Assembly: GCF_000002515.2 (NCBI RefSeq) | Contig: NC_006041.1 | Coordinates: 1,550,001-1,614,000, forward strand | Reading direction: 5' to 3' | Source: Kluyveromyces lactis | Taxonomy: Eukaryota; Ascomycota; Saccharomycetes; Saccharomycetales; Saccharomycetaceae | Length of the DNA stretch: 64,000 nt | Part shown: in pieces, positions 1 to 9,576 of the stretch | How the letters are laid out: the number at the start of each line of letters is the position of its first letter | Position numbering within the stretch: position 1 is the first letter of the stretch | The notes under the pieces: generated by a model | What the model was told of the DNA's origin: nothing | Seen by the model: the letters and a program-made list of their open reading frames with translations, nothing else | The model's database searches: none | Program-made: the position numbers and the translations under genes

Positions 1-639
1 TGTGACAAAAGTGGCCAAATGTTTCTGTGGAGATTTCCTTATTAGAAACGATAGAGCCTCAGCGGAGAATCTGGAGAGGTATTCTTTCTTATGTGACAAT
101 AACGGAAATAAGAGGTCGAAAGTGGGCGTCAAATTCTGAGTCAAACTACGTGACAAATACTTGAAAATGTATGCCAAACAATTGAACCCCCATTCGAACA
201 CGTTTGAGTTTTCAAATTCAGTGGCAGCTTCCAATAAGTTAATCAAACATGTAACCGCCCTTTCATAAAATTTCATGAAATCAGGTCCCAAATCATGACA
301 GAACTGAGCCAAGAGATCACACAACGGCTGTAAAGATCTCTCATCGTGTTTATCTATATATTGCTCCAAATTCGCAAAGATTTCATCCTCATGGTACAAA
401 AGTTGAGGCAAAGTTTGAACCAATTTCTCTACCGAATCCATAAAGGATCCGAAATTCCCACTCAAATTGATATCCTTCCAGTGTTCAAAAGAGGATAGAA
501 AATGGGAGGTCTCTACATCATCATGAACCCTTCTATCCAAATTTCTAGCAGGTTCAATCTTCAAATCATCAATCTTATCCTTGAAAGATGAGTATCTATA
601 CCTCTTGGTAGATTTCGTTGTAGTCTTTTGCTTACCCAT
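1..639 (-). CDS. UTP20: U3 snoRNP / SSU processome protein Utp20, N-terminal part (cut by window edge)
   Basis: The first 213 codons are present; the gene runs off the left edge. The reading frame is open from the ATG at 639 to base 1. The start MGKQKTTTKSTKRYRYSSFK and the following KIDDLKIEPARN stretch match the N terminus of yeast Utp20, a HEAT-repeat protein of about 2,500 residues that acts in the nucleolus in the small-subunit processome, during 18S rRNA processing. The basic, serine/threonine-rich start followed by an all-helical region fits the family. In S. cerevisiae UTP20 (YBL004W) is close to, but not next to, RCR1, so gene order is rearranged here. A PAC array and an RRPE-like motif lie 130-185 bases upstream, as expected for a ribosome-biogenesis gene. 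Confidence 0.93.
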   Translation of the reverse strand, partial: MGKQKTTTKSTKRYRYSSFKDKIDDLKIEPARNLDRRVHDDVETSHFLSSFEHWKDINLSGNFGSFMDSVEKLVQTLPQLLYHEDEIFANLEQYIDKHDERSLQPLCDLLAQFCHDLGPDFMKFYERAVTCLINLLEAATEFENSNVFEWGFNCLAYIFKYLSRSLTQNLTPTFDLLFPLLSHKKEYLSRFSAEALSFLIRKSPQKHLATFVT

Positions 640-769
640 GGTTGATTATTTTAAAATGGGAAACAGAACAAGACTAGTCCTCAATGTTATATCAATGTAC
701 TGAAGCAGGTCTTGTATGACTGGTGATTGACAGTTACTGTGTGTAGACCCTCTTGTGTTTGTTGTTTAT

Positions 770-825
770 GCGATGAGATGAGATGAGATGAGTTTTCATG
801 CTTTTCCAAATTCTGAAAATTTTCC
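770..825. promoter_or_regulatory. PAC array plus RRPE-like motif upstream of UTP20
   Basis: GC followed by four tandem GATGA units (770-792) contains the PAC core GCGATGAG, and a TGAAAATTTT box (RRPE-like) follows at about 814-823. PAC (bound by Dot6/Tod6) and RRPE (bound by Stb3) are the standard pair in yeast ribosome-biogenesis promoters. The pair is about 130 bases from the UTP20 ATG but 800 bases from the RCR-like gene, so it most likely serves UTP20. The PAC core reads away from UTP20. The rest of 640-1620 holds no gene I can support. Confidence 0.8.
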
Positions 826-1620
826 CTTTACCTAGAATGGAACGTGAAGAAATCCAGTTTCTTTTTACGCAGGGCCGATCTGGAGGACGACTACGGCCAC
901 AGGACTGACCGCCAGCACTGATCATTTATGAGGTGTTTTTAACGGGCCAGGAAGGTACGATAGTTGTGGGAGTACTAATAGTAGAACCGCTACAATATAT
1001 AAGTTGAGAGTATCCAACCTAGAATCGCGAGGTAATGATAGAACTTCAACTAATAAGAAACTCCATCGTCTCATTATACAAAAATTGGTAAACATTATGT
1101 AGCGCAGAAGTAGTGCTGATTTTGGAACTCAACTTGGTTATATTTGAGGCTCTGCAACATTTTCTGGACATTCGTGGTAAAATAGGTATATCCTTTCTCT
1201 TAAATTTCCAGTATTTCTCTCCATCGGTCTCTTGATATATTATATATACTGATATATATTTGCATATGGGGAATAGTCGTTTTTAAATGAAATTTGTCAT
1301 GATTCGCGATCAGATTTCCTCGCTACTCTTGCTGCAACAAGGATATGCCAGCAGGACTCCAGAGGGCAGTCGATAGGAGTTTGAAATCCAACCTGCACAC
1401 GAAGCTATCGCTGAAAGGAGGATTTCCCACTGGATTTTTTGTTACAAGTCGCTTCTCGTCCCCTTTTTTGTCTGTTGATATACAAGACCTTCGATCAAAA
1501 GGATCGGAAAACAAAGAGGGCTAACCCAACACCAAGAGCAGGACTCCTGAACTTACTAATTGAATAAACAAGGGAAGTATATCTTTTCCGGGTTCTAATA
1601 TTGCTCTTACTTCGCCTGCT

Positions 1621-2259
1621 ATGTCAACCACAACTACATCTACGCCATCCAGTGTTGTCAGCGCTGTTCAAAGTGCTACCACTACATCTGCTGATATTGA
1701 TAACAACTGCTGGGGTCTCTCGTGTTCCTCCCACTGGGAATGGGCACGGTGGGTAATATTCGTTATATTCATGTTCATCTTACTGGCATTTGTCATCACT
1801 ACGATAAGAATAAACTATATAAGAAGGCGTAACGGACAACAACCACTTCGATACGTGTCATGGCTCACTCCGCCCACATACCGACAATCAGAAGCTGTAA
1901 GAAATAGATCAGATGTCCCATTGGCAGATTACGTGCCTCCGTACACAGAAGAAGCAAATGAAAACGATTTGGGTTACTACGATCGTGATGGGATATTCCA
2001 CGTGAACAGTAAAGCCGACCCTCCACCACCGATAGATGCGTATGTGCTAGAGCATCGAAACGATAGGGATACGGATATGATAGATTTGGAAATGCAACGG
2101 ACCACGGCTACGGCCCAGCAATTGCCGGCATATAATGATGTACCTGAATCGGAGACTGTAGAAGCCTCTCGACAAAACCCTGAATCAGCCCAACAACGAC
2201 GGTCATCATCTGTGTCAACACTAATCCCTGAAGCACCGGCTGCTACAAATCTCCGGTGA
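1621..2259 (+). CDS. RCR1/RCR2-family single-pass membrane protein, first of a tandem pair
   Basis: 212 residues, the same length class as S. cerevisiae Rcr1 (213) and Rcr2 (210). Layout: a Ser/Thr-rich lumenal N terminus, one membrane segment at about 42-62, a basic IRRRNG stop-transfer, then a cytosolic tail with the PPxY motif PPTY at 84-87, a second proline motif PPYTEE, and the family hallmark ENDLGYYDRDGIF. Rcr1 and Rcr2 act in plasma-membrane and chitin-related trafficking and bind the ubiquitin ligase Rsp5 through PPxY; that role is inferred here from the family. It lies directly before a second homologue at 2950, and then UGA2, matching the YBR005W-YBR006W order. Confidence 0.85.
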   Translation: MSTTTTSTPSSVVSAVQSATTTSADIDNNCWGLSCSSHWEWARWVIFVIFMFILLAFVITTIRINYIRRRNGQQPLRYVSWLTPPTYRQSEAVRNRSDVPLADYVPPYTEEANENDLGYYDRDGIFHVNSKADPPPPIDAYVLEHRNDRDTDMIDLEMQRTTATAQQLPAYNDVPESETVEASRQNPESAQQRRSSSVSTLIPEAPAATNLR

Positions 2260-2310
2260 AAACGTAATACAAGCCATTAAATGATCTTCAACAAACTTTC
2301 TACACATCAT

Positions 2311-2313
<3 letters not shown>

Positions 2314-2344
<31 letters not shown>
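2314..2344. repeat. (CT)n microsatellite between the two RCR-like genes
   Basis: About 15 CT units without interruption, 55 bases after the stop codon of the first RCR-like gene and about 600 bases before the second. It probably lies in the 3' untranslated region of the first gene. Pyrimidine-rich stretches (TCTCTTTCTC) recur at about 2770-2810, just upstream of the second gene. Apart from these, 2260-2949 shows no supported gene. Confidence 0.9.
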
Positions 2345-2348
<4 letters not shown>

Positions 2349-2949
2349 TTCACCTACCTATTTACAGAAAACGTGTATAAAATGTCACTCTTCTTCCATA
2401 CGTATTTAATATCAAACTAACTATGTAACAATGTATTATAAGGAAATCCAGGGCATTCGTATTCGGCTAATATCCTGTGCAATGAGTCACACTACAACAT
2501 CTTCTTTGCATCGGCTACTATTGTACTATGTCTGGTCATAACAAGGCTTTTCTGTTACCAGCGATGGCCGTTTCATTCAGAATGACCTTGCCAAGCCCTG
2601 AAAAGACGAGACCCTATAAACACCCTACAAAAGACTATATCCACGATTACCGCGCTGATAAAACCCTTGGTATGGAATCCAGTTCCATTTACTAACCGAC
2701 GCTGTGGCTCTCGATCGACGTTGGGGATTTCGAGTATTAAAAGAGCCAGCTGCCGTTTCAACACATCCCACCTCTCTTTCTCTTTCTCACCCTCTCTCTT
2801 TTCCACATTTCAGCCATTCCTTTTCATACAATTTCAAGAACAAAATAAACGAATCATCGAGACTAACAACCACCATTGCTGCGATTTGATAAGTTAAAGT
2901 TATCGTACGAAGCCATTCACTCGAGAAACGAAACCCAGAAGACGATATT

Positions 2950-3492
2950 ATGCCCGTGCTTGATAAACGTATATATTACTATTCTAGCGGAAGTTCCTGG
3001 ACATGGGATAGATGGATTCTATTTGCGTTGCTAATCGTTGGGCTTGCTGCTCTCATCTTTGGAACCAACGTGAGACGTAGAAGAAGAGGTGCCCAGCCAA
3101 TTGTTGGTACTTCTTGGCTAGCGCCGCCACCTTCTTACGGACAGGCCGCTGCTCAGAACAATAACTACAATCCAAATAACCCTCAGATGAGCCAACAACC
3201 TCTTCCGTTATACACAGAAAACGTTAACCAGAATGATATGGGGTACTACGATAGCGAGGGTAAGTTTATACCGACATCACCGCAAAATGCATACTACGAA
3301 GGGTTCCCATTGAGTGAGCAACAGCAGCAGCAACAACAACAACATGCTGCTTCTACCACTGGTGTTGCTCCGGGCAATCCAGGATCCAGCACATCTACTA
3401 CACCTGTAGTCCATGACGATCGTACTGGAGAGAGTCAAGATATTTACGTGGAAAGACCTGAACCTGCCATCACCTCACAACCGAAAGTGTAG
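2950..3492 (+). CDS. RCR1/RCR2-family single-pass membrane protein, second of a tandem pair
   Basis: 180 residues. It has a short N terminus, one membrane segment at about 21-38, a strongly basic VRRRRRGAQP, the motif SWLAPPPSYGQ (PPSY at about 60-63), the YTENVNQNDMGYYDSEGKF hallmark, and a Gln run at about 123-131 encoded by mixed CAG/CAA codons. It shares the order and spacing of these motifs with the gene at 1621, so the two are tandem paralogues. S. cerevisiae has RCR1 and RCR2 as products of genome duplication, one per sister region; a tandem pair here is a different, local duplication. A role in Rsp5-linked membrane-protein trafficking is inferred from the family. Confidence 0.83.
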   Translation: MPVLDKRIYYYSSGSSWTWDRWILFALLIVGLAALIFGTNVRRRRRGAQPIVGTSWLAPPPSYGQAAAQNNNYNPNNPQMSQQPLPLYTENVNQNDMGYYDSEGKFIPTSPQNAYYEGFPLSEQQQQQQQQHAASTTGVAPGNPGSSTSTTPVVHDDRTGESQDIYVERPEPAITSQPKV

Positions 3493-3743
3493 ACAGCAGA
3501 CCGACTAGATTGCCAAACTCCAACAAATAAAAAATGGACCCTTTCATCAGAAGTACCAATTCGAACTATTCTTAATGCAAAAACTAACTCTATCTAATAT
3601 ATCATTAATTATTGTATAATACTCGCCTCTAACTCACAATTGTATATTATCTTTTTCAGCTTGGACTCCAGTTCTTTCACGCTTCATCCTTCCTACTTTT
3701 CACTCAGTTTCCCTTTGCATTCAGTTTCCATCTCGAGAGTCGA

Positions 3744-3759
3744 GATAATCCGAATTATC
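3744..3759. promoter_or_regulatory. Inverted GATAA pair upstream of UGA2
   Basis: GATAA and TTATC face each other across six bases (GATAATCCGAATTATC), about 225 bases before the UGA2 ATG. GATA factors Gln3 and Gat1 bind GATAA in nitrogen-catabolite-repressed promoters, and the UGA pathway is a nitrogen-regulated pathway in S. cerevisiae. A TATA-like ATATAAATATAG lies at about 3819-3830. The palindrome TCTCGAGA is next to it at 3731-3738. I see no gene in 3493-3981. Confidence 0.5.
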
Positions 3760-3981
3760 TTAATGCGCGCGCAAAAAAAGGTTAAGCAGCTGCTGAACGG
3801 AAAGATCAAAAGAAGAACATATAAATATAGCTCTACTCTCTGTAGTTGATGAGTGTTTGGAATGTTAAGTAACTAAACAATCATTCTTCTGGTTGTTGAG
3901 TTTTTGATATCTCTCAATATAACTCACAGAGTGTAAGTCTTTAAACCCTATAAAAGTCGAACATTTAATTGATTACAGATA

Positions 3982-5475
3982 ATGGCTGGTATCACTGGTA
4001 TTACTCCGGAGTTCAAGAACTCAGATTTGATCCGTAAAGGTGCATTTGTTGATGGCCAATGGCTTGAGACTGCTTCAGAAACGTTTAATGTGACTGATCC
4101 AGCTACTTTGGAAGTTATCGCTACTTTGCCAGATCAATCCATTGAAGTTATCCATGAAGCCATCGATAGTGCTGCAGAAGCGTTCCGTTTGTTTAAGAAA
4201 ACTACACCAAAGACCAGATCTACATGGTTGCGTAACTTGTACAATTTGATGATGGAAAACGTCGACGATTTGGCAAAGATTATTACTTGGGAAAATGGTA
4301 AGGCTCTATCCGAAGCTCAAGGTGAAGTTAAGTATGCAGCATCTTATTTCGAATGGTATGCTGAAGAAGCAGTTAGAATGTATGGTACTACTATTCAACC
4401 GAATAATGGATCCAATAGAGCTTTCACCGTTAGACAACCAGTTGGTGTCTGTGGTATCATTTGTCCATGGAATTTCCCAAGCGCTATGATTACCAGAAAG
4501 GCCGGTGCTGCATTGGCAGCTGGTTGTACCGTGGTCGTGAAACCAGATTCTCAAACTCCATTGTCCGCTTTGGCTTTGGCTCATTTGGCTGAAAAAGCTG
4601 GTTTCCCTAAAGGTGTTTTCAACGTCGTATTGACTGCTACCAGAACTCCAGAATTCGGTTTGGCTCTATGTGAATCTCCAAAAGTTAAGAAGATTTCGTT
4701 CACTGGGTCGACCAACGTCGGTAAGATCTTGATGAAACAAAGTGCATCTACTATGAAGAAATTGTCCTTTGAATTAGGTGGTAATGCTCCGGTCATTGTC
4801 TTCGACGATGCTGATTTGGAGCAAGCCGTTACTCAAACTATTTTGTCCAAATTTAGAGGCCTAGGTCAAACTTGTGTGTGCGCTAACAGAATCTATGTTC
4901 AACGTACCATCATTGATTCATTTGCTGAAAAATTGGCTAAACAAGTGAACGAGTTCGTCATTGGCCATGGTTTGGACTCTAAGACTACTCACGGATGTCT
5001 AATTAATGAAAATGCTATAAAGAAAGTTGAAGCTCATGTAAAGGACGCCTTGGAAAAGGGTGCAAAGACCGTCGTTGCTGGTGGTCGTTTGCCAGAATTA
5101 GGTCCAAACTTCTACGCTCCAACCGTACTATCTCATGTTCCATCCACGGCTGTGGTTAATAAAGATGAGACTTTCGGTCCTCTCTGTGCCTTGATTCCAT
5201 TCGATACCATGGAAGAAGTCGTAGGATATGCTAACGATACTGAATTGGGTCTAGCATCATACGTGTTCTCTAAGAACATTGATACCGTATACACCGTTGC
5301 TGAAGCTTTGGAAACCGGTATGGTCTCATGCAACACTGGTTTGTTCAGTGAGTGTACCATTCCATTCGGCGGTGTTAAGGAATCCGGATTCGGTAGAGAG
5401 GGATCTTTGCACGGTATTGAAGACTATACTGTCATCAAGACTATCACCATCGGAAACTTGCCTGCTCCACTATAA
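3982..5475 (+). CDS. UGA2: Succinate-semialdehyde dehydrogenase [NAD(P)+]
   Basis: 497 residues, the length of S. cerevisiae Uga2. It oxidises succinate semialdehyde to succinate, the last step of GABA breakdown feeding the TCA cycle, in the cytosol. Family marks seen: the cofactor-binding ICPWNFPSAM at about 160-169, FTGSTNVGK at about 240-248, the general-base Glu in FELGGNAP (E264) and the catalytic Cys in GQTCVC (C298). Codon choice is strongly biased to the preferred yeast set, suggesting good expression. The ATG at 3982 gives the expected N terminus. Downstream of the RCR-like genes it keeps the YBR005W-YBR006W order, and RAD57 (YDR004W) after it shows the merging of the two sister regions. 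Confidence 0.95.
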   Translation: MAGITGITPEFKNSDLIRKGAFVDGQWLETASETFNVTDPATLEVIATLPDQSIEVIHEAIDSAAEAFRLFKKTTPKTRSTWLRNLYNLMMENVDDLAKIITWENGKALSEAQGEVKYAASYFEWYAEEAVRMYGTTIQPNNGSNRAFTVRQPVGVCGIICPWNFPSAMITRKAGAALAAGCTVVVKPDSQTPLSALALAHLAEKAGFPKGVFNVVLTATRTPEFGLALCESPKVKKISFTGSTNVGKILMKQSASTMKKLSFELGGNAPVIVFDDADLEQAVTQTILSKFRGLGQTCVCANRIYVQRTIIDSFAEKLAKQVNEFVIGHGLDSKTTHGCLINENAIKKVEAHVKDALEKGAKTVVAGGRLPELGPNFYAPTVLSHVPSTAVVNKDETFGPLCALIPFDTMEEVVGYANDTELGLASYVFSKNIDTVYTVAEALETGMVSCNTGLFSECTIPFGGVKESGFGREGSLHGIEDYTVIKTITIGNLPAPL

Positions 5476-5693
5476 ATTGATGGGCGTAACTGATTATAAT
5501 AGTAGACGATATGTACCATATGTATATAGAAACGTATTTCCAGTAGTGTAGCAATTTATATTTATCCTCGGATTAAGAGCGGATTAACATAGCATGATAT
5601 AAGTTGAGTTGATTATTCAACCTGAGTTAACCAGTTATTGGAACGAGAATCCAATTGTTTTCTATTTGATAGCCTCGTATTGACTGTTTCGTT

Positions 5694-5699
5694 ACGCGT
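5694..5699. promoter_or_regulatory. ACGCGT (MCB) element upstream of RAD57
   Basis: A single ACGCGT, the MBF-binding element of G1/S genes, lies 178 bases before the RAD57 ATG. Several recombination genes in S. cerevisiae carry this element. One hexamer is weak evidence. The UGA2-RAD57 gap (5476-5876) holds nothing else that I can name. Confidence 0.4.
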
Positions 5700-5876
5700 A
5701 GTGATTGTGATTACATTTAACAATTGATTTGAAAAAACGTTATTATGGCGTAAGTGAAAGCTTAGTAACGATCTGCAAAGATAAAGCCACAACAGTAATT
5801 AGCTGCCACTTTCCAGTACTCAGTGCCATCCTTCACTTGAGCTTAGTGGGGGTTCAGCTGCTGTTGTTTTCCCACC

Positions 5877-7319
5877 ATGGATTTATATGAACAACTTCCG
5901 TCCAGTGGTATGATTCATCAACCGGAATACAAGTTCTTACTGGATGCCGCTACCTTTCATGGGATCACCTGCTTAGATTTCCTATCCCAGTCACCATCTA
6001 ACTTGATGAAGACCATTAATAGATCTATCAATGAGATTATAAAGTTTCAAGCCGCTCTACGAAATGAATTCGAATTGGCATTGGCCGATATTAAGATACA
6101 AGACATCACAACACTGAAGGAGGATGACAAACCACGATGTTTCACCACCGGGAACCTTGGATTAGACAAACTTTTAGGCGGAGGCATATATTCAAAAGGT
6201 ATCACTGAAATATTCGGAGAAAGTAGCACTGGGAAGTCACAATTACTTCTGCAGTTGGCACTCTCTGTTCAGTTGCCAGAAGACATGAATGGCCTTAACG
6301 GGCAGAGCGTATATATCACTACGGAGGGTGACTTACCAACCAGAAGGCTGAAAAGCATCATAGAACAATCATCTTTGTTTAAAGATGAAGGTGGCGATTG
6401 CTTGGTGTCTCAAAAGAAAATATTCACTGTCACCTGTAATGACTGGGCTAATCAAGAACATGTTACAACAGTCCAGCTTCCAGTCCTACTGGAAAGACAC
6501 CCATCTATTAAATTAGTAATAATAGATTCGATTTCGCACCATCTCAGGGTTGAGTTGCAATCGAAAACATTTCAAGAATCGAGATCAAACAGGTATATTA
6601 TAGATTCCATGGCAGAGAACTTACTTTCTTTAGCTCAAAAACATAATTTGGCCATCGTCGTCGCCAATCAAGTAAGTGACAAACTTTTACCAGAGAAGCC
6701 AATACGACAGGACTTCAAGGATTATGATTATCAGCTGGGCTGGAACATCGGATGGAAGAATTCGACTATTTTTTATAGACACAAATTCAATGAAATAGAG
6801 AAATATGATGAGACCATATTGAGTGACGATGAGGACTATACGTTAATTGTAGACCAGGTTGCAAGGAAATTACAACAGAATGTTCCGGCTAGTGTTCCAG
6901 ATACAAATAATAAAGACCCTGCGCAGTCTGTCGCAGCATTGAGGACTGAAGCGCTGCGGAATAATGTTATCTCTCAACAAAACTCACCTCAGCCTACTCA
7001 AAGTAAAACCCCTGTGGTACCGTCACAGCCCCAACCATCCGCACCTTTCCTGTTATCAAGAAGGAAACGAGAAGTTGACACGAAGGTACCAAATCTCGGT
7101 TTAACTTGGGCTAACCATTTAATGACAAGAATAAAACTGGAGAAACGATATAAAGCATCACCTATGGTACGCACGGGGGAATTCAATTACAACAATACAA
7201 CAGATACCTCTCAATTTTGGCAAGTGCAGAGAAATCTGAAGCTAGTGTTTTCGACTTATGCGGTGAAAGGTGAAATGAATTTTGCGATTAGTGGAGAAGG
7301 TGTTATTTCGGTACAGTGA
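5877..7319 (+). CDS. RAD57: RecA/Rad51-like recombination mediator Rad57
   Basis: 480 residues (S. cerevisiae 460). Rad57 pairs with Rad55 to help load and stabilise Rad51 filaments on single-stranded DNA during homologous recombination in the nucleus. The ATPase core is clear: CFTTGNLGLDKLLGGGI leads into the Walker A GESSTGKS at 114-121, and a Walker B-like IKLVIIDSI is near residue 215. VVANQVSD is the RecA-family L1/L2-side strand. A low-complexity proline/glutamine insert lies at about 340-395, followed by a family-typical C terminus (LGLTWANHL...RTGEFNY). It lies between UGA2 and MAF1, as YDR004W lies next to YDR005C. Confidence 0.93.
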   Translation: MDLYEQLPSSGMIHQPEYKFLLDAATFHGITCLDFLSQSPSNLMKTINRSINEIIKFQAALRNEFELALADIKIQDITTLKEDDKPRCFTTGNLGLDKLLGGGIYSKGITEIFGESSTGKSQLLLQLALSVQLPEDMNGLNGQSVYITTEGDLPTRRLKSIIEQSSLFKDEGGDCLVSQKKIFTVTCNDWANQEHVTTVQLPVLLERHPSIKLVIIDSISHHLRVELQSKTFQESRSNRYIIDSMAENLLSLAQKHNLAIVVANQVSDKLLPEKPIRQDFKDYDYQLGWNIGWKNSTIFYRHKFNEIEKYDETILSDDEDYTLIVDQVARKLQQNVPASVPDTNNKDPAQSVAALRTEALRNNVISQQNSPQPTQSKTPVVPSQPQPSAPFLLSRRKREVDTKVPNLGLTWANHLMTRIKLEKRYKASPMVRTGEFNYNNTTDTSQFWQVQRNLKLVFSTYAVKGEMNFAISGEGVISVQ

Positions 7320-7679
7320 TATATCAATTGCGCTTTAACTCCTGTCAAGAAAACTCAAAGATATGGAGAAATATAATTAAGCAACTTTGAATCATATAAA
7401 GTGTTACGTGTTGCGTATTTATTTTGTATGGAAAGGTTCAGTTTACGTCATAGAAGGACTGTCATGATTTTATATTTATATTTGAAATAAGAACAATAGT
7501 GTTAATAATAAAACATAGGTAGAAAGACAGAGAGAGTTAGAAAAAAATGATACAGCAAGAAGAAATACTATAGGTTACAACATCCAAATAATGCACTGCT
7601 TTAGCTATCGTGAACTTGGGGAAGGTAATTCAATAAAAATACAGGAAAGCGATAAGTTGGTTCGAAAATGTAATGATAA
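7320..7679. other. Convergent intergenic gap RAD57 / MAF1
   Basis: This 360-base AT-rich stretch lies between two converging stop codons and should hold both 3' untranslated regions and polyadenylation signals (for example TATTTATATTTG and AATAATAAAAC). I see no gene or RNA in it. Confidence 0.6.
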
Positions 7680-9092
7680 TCAGTTAAGATCATCCATGGC
7701 TTCATCCTTGAAATCTTCGTTGATGCCCTCATCATCATCAATTATAGCATTCTCCTCATAAGTTAAATCATATTCGCCTTCAAAATCGTTGTCGTTATCT
7801 AACGTCAATTTCCTTCTCTGTTTACGTTCTGATTCTAGTTTACTTGAATTTTCATCTTCGTCATCCGCCAATATGACACTATTTCCAACAGAGGGAGTTC
7901 CTTTCAAACGGCATGCTGTTAGATAAACATATGCGACTCTTTTCCTTTTTTTATTGAACAAAAACCACATCAATGACCAAAGATGGCCAGGCTCATCTTC
8001 AAGAAACGATTTTTGAGGGACATATTGATAGAAAGCGCAATCGTTGATATCCATATGTCCGTTGATCGTTTCCCAGATCCATTCCTGAGGTGGTTTTCCT
8101 AAAGATATCAAGGTATTTTCGAACTTCGAGATGAAACTTTTCTTGGTGCATTTCACGAAATCGGTGGGCTCTAATGACGAAAAATCGTGATCCGGATAGG
8201 ACGCATTCAAAATGGCTATTAGATACGCGAAAGCTCTCCTGCTAGCAGTTTCGTTGATAGGTCCAAACGGTCCAATATTTACGTTGTCTCTTCCTTGTAC
8301 CGATGACCTCCTCCTCTGTTGGTATGAAGTATTTTGTATTTCATTCGCTGAACCACTTGTGCTAGGTCTTCTTTTCGAAGTATCGGTATGGTTGCTTGCA
8401 ATGCTTCCAGCACTGCTAGTCCTCCTTAGGAAACTGGGACGTTGTGAAGCGATCCCTAAAGGCCCCGATTCCATTGATGATGAACTCAAATATCCGTTAT
8501 TGGAGTTAGCATTGGTGGTACTACTATTACTATTGTTGTGTCCATTCGTGACAAAATTTGTACTGTCAGTTGACAGCACGAATTCCTTCAAATTTTGGTC
8601 GTTCAACTTATTAGATTTTATTATAGGTGACGAACTATTTGTCCCACTCGAATTCTCGCTAACAGACATCCTTCTCTTTTGTTCCCAGAATGAATTAGGG
8701 TTTGGGCTCTGTTGCTCTTGCACATTTTCATCGATAGTTCTGTTCTTTTCGTCAAAAGATTGCCTCCTGTGAGCTGCAGCAGTAAGCGACTCACTTTCTT
8801 GAAGTAAGGACTCCAAATGACGATCTATGGTCTTATAAAGCTTCTTATCTGAAGCTACGGGCTTTGTCGTGAAAATGTCGCAACCACCTGTGATACTGCA
8901 GTCCGAGGTCTCGAAATTAAGAGCCTGGTTAACAACCTCTAAATCAAATTCATCGATAAACTTTAAAAGATGTTAAGTAACACATGATGCAAAAAATATA
9001 CATACATGCCGTTAATATAAGGTTAGTATTCCGTTTGTTCATTATGAATATGTCAGAACTATATTAAAACACGATTATTCGCATACCTTCAT
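7680..9092 (-). CDS. MAF1: Maf1, repressor of RNA polymerase III (two exons)
   Basis: Exon 1 is only ATGAAG (9092-9087); exon 2 runs 8960-7680. Splicing joins MK to FIDEFDLEVVNQALNFE, the conserved Maf1 N terminus, giving 428 residues (S. cerevisiae 395). Maf1 binds Pol III and blocks tRNA and 5S transcription when TORC1 or PKA signalling falls. Seen: domain A (first ~60 residues, with TIDRHLESLLQ), a Ser/Asn-rich phosphorylated linker with RRPSTS and RRRSS (PKA-type sites), the core GPFGPINETASRRAFAYLIAILNASYPDHDFSS, a WSLMWFLFNKKRKRVAY segment, and an acidic tail. Reading only the longest ORF would drop the first 50 residues. The gene converges with RAD57, as YDR004W and YDR005C do. Confidence 0.95.
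8961..9086 (-). other. MAF1 intron, 126 bases
   Basis: On the minus strand the intron begins GTATGC right after ATGAAG and ends TTTTAAAG before TTTATCGATGAA. A perfect TACTAAC branch point lies between, with no AG between it and the acceptor. S. cerevisiae MAF1 also has an intron near its start codon, so this position is conserved. Splicing restores the conserved N-terminal residues. Confidence 0.93.
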
Positions 9093-9314
9093 TATTGCAG
9101 GTTAATTGGAAGCGGTGAAACGTTTGAAAATAAAACAGTATTCTTGAGAGCTCAAAGACACACTGTGCTAGATTCAACTAAATTGACGGCCTCCTATCAA
9201 GCTTGTTATGGTTGGCTGTTCGAAAACTCATTGTAAGGGCAGCGTTATCGGTCTTTGTGATAATTTCAACTCAGCACATGTTACTTCGAGAAACGGGAAC
9301 GCGCATTAAAAGGT

Positions 9315-9321
9315 CGGGTAA
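9315..9321. promoter_or_regulatory. Reb1-type site between MAF1 and DSF2
   Basis: CGGGTAA matches the Reb1 core (TTACCCG on the other strand). It lies about 220 bases upstream of the MAF1 start and 255 bases beyond the DSF2 stop codon, a usual place for a nucleosome-excluding factor in a yeast promoter. No gene is seen in 9093-9576. Confidence 0.5.
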
Positions 9322-9576
9322 CCCTCAGTTATGAGGCCACAGCTAGGTGAGTTGAAAGCAGACAGCACCATTGAACAGAAGCTACCATCTCCAAGCTAAC
9401 ATTGACATTCTATAGTCAAAAAGAAGTTGCTTTATGTATGTTCCTGTATGTACAAATCCGTGGCAACCACAACTTTTTATGCGGTAAAGAATTAAAGTAT
9501 TATGATATTAGAAATTAATGTTACTATGTGAAATAAATGTTGTTAGAGAGGAGCTTGCTCTGTGAGTGAACGATAA

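Noticed and set aside
2667-2897. Small plus-strand frames before the second RCR-like gene
   Set aside because: They lie in its promoter and leader, lack recognisable domains and are driven by pyrimidine-rich sequence.
8212-8772. 186-codon plus-strand frame inside MAF1
   Set aside because: It is antisense to the conserved and linker parts of MAF1, with hydrophobic bias that comes from the complementary Asn/Ser codons.
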